Source: Smittium culicis (taxonomy: Eukaryota > Kickxellomycota > Harpellomycetes > Harpellales > Legeriomycetaceae). From it: 29,956 nucleotides of DNA. How positions within the stretch are numbered: position 1 is the stretch's first letter; every line of letters begins with the position of its first letter. Shown in pieces: positions 22,852-29,956 of this stretch. Location: positions 1 to 29,956 of the forward strand of contig LSSN01000437.1 in assembly GCA_001970855.1 (NCBI GenBank), read 5' to 3'. A program made the translations under genes and the position numbers. The notes below the pieces were generated by a model. That model did no database searches. It was not told where the DNA came from and saw only the letters and a program-made list of their open reading frames with translations.

Positions 22852-22930
22852 CTAGGTAAGTATTTTCCCAGATATTATTTAGAATTTCTCATATTTCTGA
22901 TATTTTAGGTCATGAATTGTATGGTATCGC

Positions 22931-24668
22931 TACCAGAACAGTGTTTTTTTTGACGTATTACTTGGCGCTAAAATGTGTCTAAGGTAGTGTTGGTAGAGTT
23001 CTTTTTTTAAAATGGATTAGCATAGAGCGGTTTTAAGTTTTTGCTTCGAAAAATTTTCGCATTTTTAATTTTTTGAGCCAATAACCTGGAAAACTCTTTG
23101 GGTTTGAGCACTATTTTGTGTAATCAACAACAACCAAATTTTATAATATTTTTTAAAAATGTACAGACTGCTCAAAAGGCCAATTTTTTGATGAAATGGC
23201 TTTTATATTGTAGAAATTGAGCCCCATTACAGCTACAATCGTCATTTCTTTACTTTATATTGCGTTTTTGGGTCATTATTGTTTCATTTTAACACGGATT
23301 AATGATTTTTTTGTGAATATTTTAAGATTTTTAAATATTTATGTCAAACTGGCAGAAAGATGTGTATTTTTATTCAAAATCAATGTAATTGTCACCATAT
23401 CTAATTATTTCGTACTTTGAACCTCAATCATATTCACTTTCACAAGAGATTATATTAATTTCGGCACCATTTTCGGCGATATATTTGCTCTTGAATTAAT
23501 AAACTGATGATGGTACTTTTTTATGATGTGTTTACTTAGTTGATGGCCATTTTAACTATGTTATTTCTGATCGTTTTTTTGTTCGTATCTTTGATTTCAT
23601 TACCAAAATCACATATAAATCATTAACGCGGCAAAAAATTTTAAGATTTAGAGTAGCATCTTCTCTTAAGAGCGTTTAAAGCTAATAATTAGGCTATTTT
23701 GTTTGTATTATTCTTCTCTAACATAATTTCTTGAATTTTTCTCATTTTATCAAACGTCACGCACAGTAAGCTAGGTTTAATCAGGTCAATTTTGGTTGAT
23801 TTTGCTAAAGTTTATGCATTTTTTTCGAAATTTTATGATATTTTGCGAACACCGAACTTTCCAAACTTAAATGAATCGAAAATTCCGTATTTAGATCTGT
23901 GATATATCAAATTAACAGAAATTATACAAACCATCTACACACATTTAAGCTCAAAAGCGTGATTTTTGAGTCGACTTTAGGCCGATTTCATAACTAAAAT
24001 ATTAGCACTTTTGATTGAAAATATCAAGCCTGTTTGATTTTTCTTTTCTAAATGTTTTATTTAGGGGCAAGCAGATTTTCAATATCCGAATTTTTTTATA
24101 AGCCGTTAACTTCCTTGCATTTTTTATATAATCTACCTATTTTTACTCCTGGAAGCATAAGGAAGCTTAGAGATTTCGGTTTAAGGGGCACTTTTCTCTA
24201 AAATTTCCTTCATTCAGGACGTTCTTTGATTCGATTTTTAATTAATTATCTTAAAAGTGTTATATGTAGTTGAAACTTTATACTATATGAAGCTGCGGCA
24301 TATAAAACGGATAAAATCGCTATCAAGTGATAAAAAGTAAAGGGGAAAATTTTTATGAATAAGTTAATAATATTGATAGTCATTAATATCTTTAACCTGG
24401 TGGGTTTGATCTTTAGCAAAGTAATATCTTTGATCAGATATCTCGCATCTTGTCCCTAAGGTAATCAGCTAATAAAATAAAATAGAACAGTACAATCTTT
24501 GATCAGCGAATAATAACATCGAAAGCTTTTAGCTATAAAATAAAAACAATTTTGGCCAATAACCTTTACTGTAAATATTCTCTAGTGGAATAAATTATTT
24601 GAGTAAAAAAAGCTAATATTTTTAGTTATATAAATTTATCGCTTTTAATCTGTCTAAATACTCTTCAA
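22931..24668. other. Non-coding region between the retroelement and APC1, including the APC1 promoter
   Basis: No gene is recognised. It is T-rich, with G+C somewhat above the desert. The 5' part (22931-23200) may hold further N-terminal remains of the retroelement, but I see no motif. A 67-codon plus-strand ORF at 23217-23420 is hydrophobic and probably chance. The last few hundred bases should contain the APC1 promoter. There ATCTTTGATCAG occurs twice, at 24426-24437 and 24495-24506. Confidence 0.55.
24426..24506. repeat. 12-bp direct repeat ATCTTTGATCAG upstream of APC1
   Basis: Two identical copies start 69 nt apart (24426 and 24495), about 165-240 nt before the APC1 ATG. Each contains the palindrome TGATCA. 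A paired factor-binding site is possible; chance is less likely than for pure A/T words, but not excluded. Confidence 0.6.
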
Positions 24669-27600
24669 ATGATATTTTATGGAAATGATTTCCATCACAA
24701 AGCTCAACTTGTGGGTGATAATACTATATATTGGTATAAGTCAGATTTATTATTCCAAAAGATTATCGTAGGAGATAGCTTTGGAAGAAACAATTCTTCA
24801 AAAGTTCGCCAAATTCTATTCATAAATTCCGCTATAAGCCAAAAATCAAATACTGTCACGTATCACGGCACTGTATCCGATTCTAAAAGCATTCCGAACA
24901 ACCCACCTTTTGAATCTTCAAGCCAGCTCCAAATTAACCCTTCTAATATCGGAATATGCGCCTTTTATGATAAAAATGTTTCGATTTTTCTAGGGAATGG
25001 CGAATCTGAAACTATTTATTTGGGTTTTATAACAAAATCTGCTATATCTCTATCCAATGGAATTTTGATTCAAGCTAATCAAGACTCTTTATATTCTACA
25101 AATGAATATTTCGACCTTTATTTCATTCAAGGTTTATATTCAAAGCCAAAACCAGTACTATTAATCAAAAATCCAAATACTCCTGTACATAATTCATCCA
25201 CTCCCAAAAATAAATCTTCAAAATTAAGCAGCAATAAAGTTTCTATGCCCCCTTTACTCTCATCAAACGAATACAAATTAACGTCTACCTTTCAATTCCA
25301 CAAGTATGATTATGTGGTTCTATATAACTCTTCAGAGGATATATACACTGTATGCAAATTTTCTTGTGAAGCCACTTCCACATTTAATTCCACCAGGGAT
25401 ACTTTAGCGAATACTTTTTATCCATTTCAGAGCGAATTTTTAGCAAATAATAAATCAGTAGCTAACCATCACTTCTCCAACACTTCTAACCCTGTCTTTA
25501 CTCCAAAAAAAAATACTAATACTATATTTCGAACTCCAATAAAAGAAAAAGATCCCTTTACTTCCATATATGATTCTAATAATCAAATAAGTTCAGTATT
25601 GAGTAGAGCTTCTATAAACGATTCTCCTCACACCAAAAATTTGAACATTAATTTACATAACAGCCCGAATGTTGTTGATCATTTACCTTTATATATTTTA
25701 TGGAACCAAGCCTTTCCCACTTTTGATTCAAAATCTCAAACCAAAAACACAAATGATTTACCCGATAAATCACATAGATCGCCTAAAGCTCTTTTATTTT
25801 ACGAATCTTCGTCATTGAAACGCTTGGCTTTACTAAACGTATCTTCCAATATTGTAAATGTATATTCGATTCCAAACTTCAACTATTTGTATGAGTTTTG
25901 TGCACATGACATCGAAACATTCATCTTTAGTCATTGTTCTAATTTCAATTCTCTTATTTTTACAGACGCAAGCAAAGGCTATTTCATATTTGTTTCTGAT
26001 GGAGTTGTAATTCCTATATCAGAAAGTATCAAAGATTATAAGCCCTTATGTAGAATTTCAAGAATAGGGAGATTTGAATACTCGCTTAGAGATTCTGTAG
26101 CAACTAATAAAATTATCAATTTAAAATTCGGAATACGGAGCAAAGTATTAACTTCCTTGGTTTCGTCACTCGATGTACTAAACGACAGTAATATCAGAGA
26201 ACTTTTGAAAATTAAAATTCTTAATTACATATCTTCTAATGAAAAACATACTATTAATCAAGAATGGCAATTCTTTTCGGAAATAATAGTTTCCTTAGTT
26301 CAAAATACTACTCATAATAGTAAATGTTCTGCGCTTTTTGATATGCTTATTGTATTTCACTTAAATTTTGAAAATTTCAAAATTCAGTCAAAGCTTTTTC
26401 AGAACGAGCTAGTATATTTATCTAGAATCATTTTAAACTTGGGGGATTTTTTAAAAGCAAAAGAATTCGTTCAAAAATACACATTCACGAATAACTGTAG
26501 ATTAAATTATTCAAATGGAAACAATTTTACCCAAATTTCCTGTGACGATAGCAAAAAAAACTATAAGATATCTGATTTTCCCCTAGTAGAGGAGTTTATT
26601 AAAAAGTTGCTAAAGCTTAATAATATAAACTCCATAAAATTTTCCCCAAAATTAGAATTACTGTCTGAGCATCTTAATTATAGGTCGAATAGCGATATCT
26701 ATAAAAATAATATCAACTATATGACAAATATCCAAATTATTCAAGAACTAACAATACACTTGAACTATTATTTAACTCTAAAAAGTTCCAGTAATTCTAA
26801 AATGTCCTTGAATCTTAAATCTGAGCTGGGTCAATTAATAGACCTTGTAGAAAATAAGCTAGAAAAAGAGCATTTCACTTTAGGGATTACTGTCCCTTTA
26901 CTTTTTTTAAAGCTTATCTTTTCTAGAAAAGTCTCAACTGCTCAACTGAAATCTATTCCGAACCAAAAAAAAACAGAAATAATTAAAAAAGACGATTTTA
27001 ATCCAAATAATTGGAGTTACTGGGTAAACTGCAAACATGTTTCAAATACGCCATTTAAAAACGACCTGAGGCTTTTAGAAGTTGAAAGCAGGATACAATC
27101 TCACCTCCCATCAAAACAAAAATTCTTTGAACCAGCCCTAAAAAATTTTGGCATTAAGATAAACTCGAATATGGAAAAATCATTTGAAGTTTGCGCATAC
27201 TTGTCAGCTTTACAGCAGTCTCTTGCAGCTCCGCTGGGTAGAGCCGGTTATACTTTTGACACTAGACAGCTTAATCCAAATGAAAGGCTATCAGTCCCAG
27301 ACTTGGTGTTAGGAGTTAAAGAAAAGTCAGAAAAAGCCTTAAAAGTCCCTGATACCAGTTTTATCGGAACTGACGCAATTACTTTATACTCTTTTTCCAA
27401 CGGAGTTTCTACTGCACTAAGTGTATCAAAAGATTCGATGAAGAACTTTGACCCATCTTGGGTTTTATTCAACGCGCCTTTAGGTTTAGATTCTATTGCT
27501 CCTGAATTAAAATTCGGAGACCCAGCGTTTAATGCTGCAAACCAAGCATTCAACAATGCAATGGCAACTTATTCAGGGATTATTTTCGGCCTTGGTCTTG

Positions 27601-29639
27601 TAGGAAGTGATTTTTCACCTCTCAAAAATCTTTCTGCTTGGAGAATGATTTCAAGCTTTAATTTGAGAATAGATTTGCTTACTATCTCATTTCTCCTTGG
27701 AAGGGCCTGTTGTTTTATAGGCAAGGGGAGAGATAATTGTAATACTGCAGATTTGCTGAAGCTTCATATACCTAAACTATCATTTTTTTCGAATCAAAAT
27801 TCCTATCAATTCGACGAGTCTTTATTTGCAAGTAGCACTGTTCAATCAGCGGCGATACTTGGTCTAGGCATTGTTTATCGTGGAATCCCTGATACTCTTT
27901 TTGTTAATTTTTTAGTTAGCCAGCTGAGGTTTAGAGACTATTTAAGTAGCACTGATGAATTTTCATCGTCAAAAAAGTACCTTATTAATACTAAAGAGTA
28001 TATTTTAGCTTGTGGAATTTCGCTAGGATTGACTTGCTTAGGGAAGGGTGATTTTTTTACTCTGAGAGAAAATGAAACAGAAGCTTCTCTTTTTGATGTT
28101 TTGAGCTACAGTAAGCAAAAAAAAGAAAAAATGAGAAGGAAAAAAATAGAAAATAGAAAAAGCGAGTTTTTAGACATGTTAATAGAGCCAGCAGTTGTTC
28201 TGGGTCTCGGGCTTGCTTATATTAATACAAAAAATGAATCAGTGGCCTTGTATTTGACAAGAGAGTTTTTAAGCGAGTTCAGTTTAGAGAATTTAGATCC
28301 TAGTCTTATTTTACTAAAGTCAATGGCAAAGTGGCTGATCTTTATTGATGATATGGACCCGAGCTTAGAATTTATGAATGAAAACTGTGTTCCGAGCAAC
28401 TTTAAGAATTATATTAACAAGTTTAGTAGAAATTCTGGTAATTTATGCGAAATCCCAGCTTATAAAATATTTAGTGATAAACTTGATAGCTTAATGTTGA
28501 AGAGGAGTTTAATTATGATGATAACAGGATATTTATTTGCGTTGAGTATGAAGTACTCCGGAACATATAATATAAATGCAAAAAAAACTGTTATTTCAAC
28601 CCTTGACGCGTTTTTACATGATCTGACGCATCTTAGTAGCTACAAAAATCACTCAAGGCTTAGTTACGAAGAAAGGGTCACAAAATCAACTATTGTTTAT
28701 TCGTGTGTTATTCTGACACTTTGCCTAAGCGTTATTATGGCAGGCAGTGGCGATTTAGATGTTTTAATCAGACTCAGAATACTGGATAAAAGATTAATGG
28801 GATATTTACAAAGCGAGCCTTTACTATCGGCTTTTGAAGATATGCCGGAAATAGGAGATTCTGAAATCGAGCTGATTTGCAAGAACGTTCTAATTAATGT
28901 TTTTGGCTATTCAGCTTTGGTTAAGATAGGATTTGGGATTTTATTTATGAGCGGATGTGCAAATAAAAACATGAAATTGGATAATTCTATTGAAGGTATT
29001 TCTGTTCTTGTTGTTTCATTGCTGCCAATTGTAATGAATTATTATGAAAATAAGGATAAGTCTAAAGATAAGAATATTTGGCAAATCCAAGACTTTGAAG
29101 GAGAAAACCTAATTTTGTTTATGAATAGATTTATGTGGACACTGGCAATTAAAGAAAAAGAAAGCAATGATTTCTCTAAAGGTAAAATAAAAAGTTTAAA
29201 ACATGAATTGACGAGTAATTATGAAAACAACTTTGATTCAAGCGAAATAGCTGAATTTAACTTTGATACTGACGGTAAAAACGAAAAACTAATCAATAAG
29301 TATACAGATTGGATATCAAGCATCAAGGAAACCATAAAAATTAAAAGGGGCCAAATTAATGACAATGATAAAACAATGTCATTGATTGGTGATTTTGACT
29401 TTGATTTAAAGCTTGCAGTTAGCTATTCGAATGTAATACTCGACTATTTCGATGAGGAATTGGCTGAAGCGAGTAAAGAATGTAGTGTATCATTAGACTG
29501 TTCAATAAACAGTGGTCCTGTTGATAAAAAAGATGCTTTAAGCGATCCTTTATTTAAAAACTTATCCAAAGCTAACAGAGAGAAGGTCATTGAGCTGTGC
29601 TACGAAACAATGGGTGCTTGGATTGAATACATTAACTAG
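24669..29639 (+). CDS. APC1: Anaphase-promoting complex subunit 1 (APC1/Cut4 family)
   Basis: This is the largest scaffold subunit of the APC/C, the nuclear E3 ubiquitin ligase that triggers anaphase and mitotic exit. A single uninterrupted ORF encodes 1656 residues, within the family range (about 1450-1950). Residues ~1-570 fit the N-terminal beta-propeller, starting LVGDNTIYWYKSD, close to the APC1 beginning. They include a disordered Ser/Thr/Asn insert (~165-335). The mid region has FKNDLRLLEVESRIQSHLPS and LAAPLGRAGYTF. The PC-repeat toroid follows (~960-1400): IIFGLGLVGSDFSPL, SISFLLGR-type helices, VQSAAILGLGIVYRG, ACGISLGLTCLGKG and AVVLGLGLAYINTKN, then LLKSMAKWLIFIDD. The ATG at 24669 is the first of the frame and suits the propeller start, though a short upstream exon cannot be excluded. 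It is intronless, unlike its neighbours except H2A. Confidence 0.96.
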   Translation: MIFYGNDFHHKAQLVGDNTIYWYKSDLLFQKIIVGDSFGRNNSSKVRQILFINSAISQKSNTVTYHGTVSDSKSIPNNPPFESSSQLQINPSNIGICAFYDKNVSIFLGNGESETIYLGFITKSAISLSNGILIQANQDSLYSTNEYFDLYFIQGLYSKPKPVLLIKNPNTPVHNSSTPKNKSSKLSSNKVSMPPLLSSNEYKLTSTFQFHKYDYVVLYNSSEDIYTVCKFSCEATSTFNSTRDTLANTFYPFQSEFLANNKSVANHHFSNTSNPVFTPKKNTNTIFRTPIKEKDPFTSIYDSNNQISSVLSRASINDSPHTKNLNINLHNSPNVVDHLPLYILWNQAFPTFDSKSQTKNTNDLPDKSHRSPKALLFYESSSLKRLALLNVSSNIVNVYSIPNFNYLYEFCAHDIETFIFSHCSNFNSLIFTDASKGYFIFVSDGVVIPISESIKDYKPLCRISRIGRFEYSLRDSVATNKIINLKFGIRSKVLTSLVSSLDVLNDSNIRELLKIKILNYISSNEKHTINQEWQFFSEIIVSLVQNTTHNSKCSALFDMLIVFHLNFENFKIQSKLFQNELVYLSRIILNLGDFLKAKEFVQKYTFTNNCRLNYSNGNNFTQISCDDSKKNYKISDFPLVEEFIKKLLKLNNINSIKFSPKLELLSEHLNYRSNSDIYKNNINYMTNIQIIQELTIHLNYYLTLKSSSNSKMSLNLKSELGQLIDLVENKLEKEHFTLGITVPLLFLKLIFSRKVSTAQLKSIPNQKKTEIIKKDDFNPNNWSYWVNCKHVSNTPFKNDLRLLEVESRIQSHLPSKQKFFEPALKNFGIKINSNMEKSFEVCAYLSALQQSLAAPLGRAGYTFDTRQLNPNERLSVPDLVLGVKEKSEKALKVPDTSFIGTDAITLYSFSNGVSTALSVSKDSMKNFDPSWVLFNAPLGLDSIAPELKFGDPAFNAANQAFNNAMATYSGIIFGLGLVGSDFSPLKNLSAWRMISSFNLRIDLLTISFLLGRACCFIGKGRDNCNTADLLKLHIPKLSFFSNQNSYQFDESLFASSTVQSAAILGLGIVYRGIPDTLFVNFLVSQLRFRDYLSSTDEFSSSKKYLINTKEYILACGISLGLTCLGKGDFFTLRENETEASLFDVLSYSKQKKEKMRRKKIENRKSEFLDMLIEPAVVLGLGLAYINTKNESVALYLTREFLSEFSLENLDPSLILLKSMAKWLIFIDDMDPSLEFMNENCVPSNFKNYINKFSRNSGNLCEIPAYKIFSDKLDSLMLKRSLIMMITGYLFALSMKYSGTYNINAKKTVISTLDAFLHDLTHLSSYKNHSRLSYEERVTKSTIVYSCVILTLCLSVIMAGSGDLDVLIRLRILDKRLMGYLQSEPLLSAFEDMPEIGDSEIELICKNVLINVFGYSALVKIGFGILFMSGCANKNMKLDNSIEGISVLVVSLLPIVMNYYENKDKSKDKNIWQIQDFEGENLILFMNRFMWTLAIKEKESNDFSKGKIKSLKHELTSNYENNFDSSEIAEFNFDTDGKNEKLINKYTDWISSIKETIKIKRGQINDNDKTMSLIGDFDFDLKLAVSYSNVILDYFDEELAEASKECSVSLDCSINSGPVDKKDALSDPLFKNLSKANREKVIELCYETMGAWIEYIN
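25428..25665 (+). other. Candidate phospho-regulated loop inside APC1 (residues ~254-332)
   Basis: Within the propeller, a low-complexity Ser/Asn/Thr stretch carries two minimal CDK sites of the S/T-P-x-K type: T278 (TPKK) and T289 (TPIK). NDSP and NSP follow, and RSPK at 371 lies just after. In human APC1 a loop at a comparable place is phosphorylated by CDK to relieve auto-inhibition and let CDC20 bind. Equivalence here is inference from position and sites. Confidence 0.5.
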
Positions 29640-29956
29640 GATTACATTTAATTCTTTTTATAGTTATGCTATTTTTACATGAGCTTTAAAAACGAGGTTT
29701 CAATAATAAAAGGTTCATAATATACATAAACATAAATGATTTTATAGATGTGATAATATATCCTTTTTCATCTTTAAAAAAAAAAATAAACATTATAAAT
29801 ACTGCAATTCAATAGAGATTTTTGTTTTGTTTTGTTTTGTATTTTATTATATGTAATAAGAGGTTGAAAAACGATAATCTATAGAAAGAAAAGTAAGAAA
29901 GATTGTATATGACAAAAAGGTTTAAAAAAAATACTAGTTTGGGGGGGGGGGGGGGG
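29640..29956. other. 3' flank of APC1 with simple repeats
   Basis: This holds the APC1 3' region, with AATAAA at 29785-29790 as one possible polyadenylation signal. A TTTTG pentamer repeat runs 29821-29840. No coding sequence is seen. The window ends in a pure G run. Confidence 0.55.
29941..29956. repeat. Poly-G tract (at least 16 G) at the window edge
   Basis: The last 16 bases are all G, so its full length is not visible. It is the third G/C homopolymer in the window. Confidence 0.95.

Larger units (their letters stand above)
20700..22930 (-). mobile_element. Decayed non-LTR (LINE-like) retrotransposon remnant
   Basis: Read on the minus strand from right to left, the pieces occur in the order expected of an endonuclease/reverse-transcriptase ORF: endonuclease-like (about 22851-22313), linker (22319-21960), RT block with PNNKAPG (21763-21482), RT catalytic FVDD box (21354-21130), and a C-terminal piece (20802-20722). 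Stops and frameshifts interrupt it throughout. The distance from PNNKAPG to FVDD is only about 230 nt, whereas an intact RT needs several hundred more, so an internal deletion is likely. It is much less AT-rich than the adjoining desert. The element's ends and any target-site duplication were not found. Confidence 0.82.

Noticed and set aside
23217..23420. 67-codon plus-strand ORF
   Set aside because: Hydrophobic, AT-driven, no family pattern and no neighbouring support.

Overview
This is a eukaryotic nuclear window, very AT-rich, carrying short GT-AG introns (about 70-260 nt). Four gene families are identified with confidence: branched-chain keto acid dehydrogenase E1-alpha, a 27 kDa U4/U6.U5 tri-snRNP protein, histone H2A and APC1. 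A fifth gene, a SANTA-domain KNL2/M18BP1-like protein, is identified from its domain pattern. A fungus is the best guess: the genes are compact, the introns short, and the H2A ends in an SQE-type motif. The AT bias, centromere-type gene and decayed non-LTR retroelement would suit an early-diverging (zoosporic or zygomycete-grade) lineage. The lineage is inference, not something the sequence proves.

Layout. Positions 1-491: unresolved pieces of an unrecognised minus-strand gene. 613-714: four copies of a ~26-bp tandem repeat. 774-2736: E1-alpha on the minus strand, eight exons including a 15-nt microexon. 2737-4406: divergent promoter region. 4407-5552: SNRNP27-like gene on the plus strand, five exons including an 8-nt microexon. 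5553-6225: convergent intergenic DNA. 6226-9272: KNL2-like gene on the minus strand, five exons, about 880 residues. 9762-10109: intronless, tail-less H2A on the minus strand. 10110-20085: a ~10-kb desert, by eye only about 10-20% GC in its core, holding an AAATACT satellite interrupted by 399 Ns. About 20700-22930: decayed minus-strand non-LTR (LINE-like) retroelement with recognisable endonuclease, linker and reverse transcriptase pieces, clearly less AT-rich than the desert. 22931-24668: non-coding DNA and APC1 promoter. 24669-29639: APC1 on the plus strand, a single 1656-codon ORF. The window ends in a run of 16 G.

Functionally, the E1-alpha gene serves mitochondrial valine/leucine/isoleucine catabolism and SNRNP27 serves the spliceosome. 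The KNL2-like protein (centromeric nucleosome loading), H2A (nucleosome core and acidic patch) and APC1 (mitotic ubiquitin ligase) all concern chromosomes and mitosis. The first two are adjacent and border the AT-rich satellite-bearing desert, which makes a centromere or pericentromere worth testing, but nothing in the sequence proves it.
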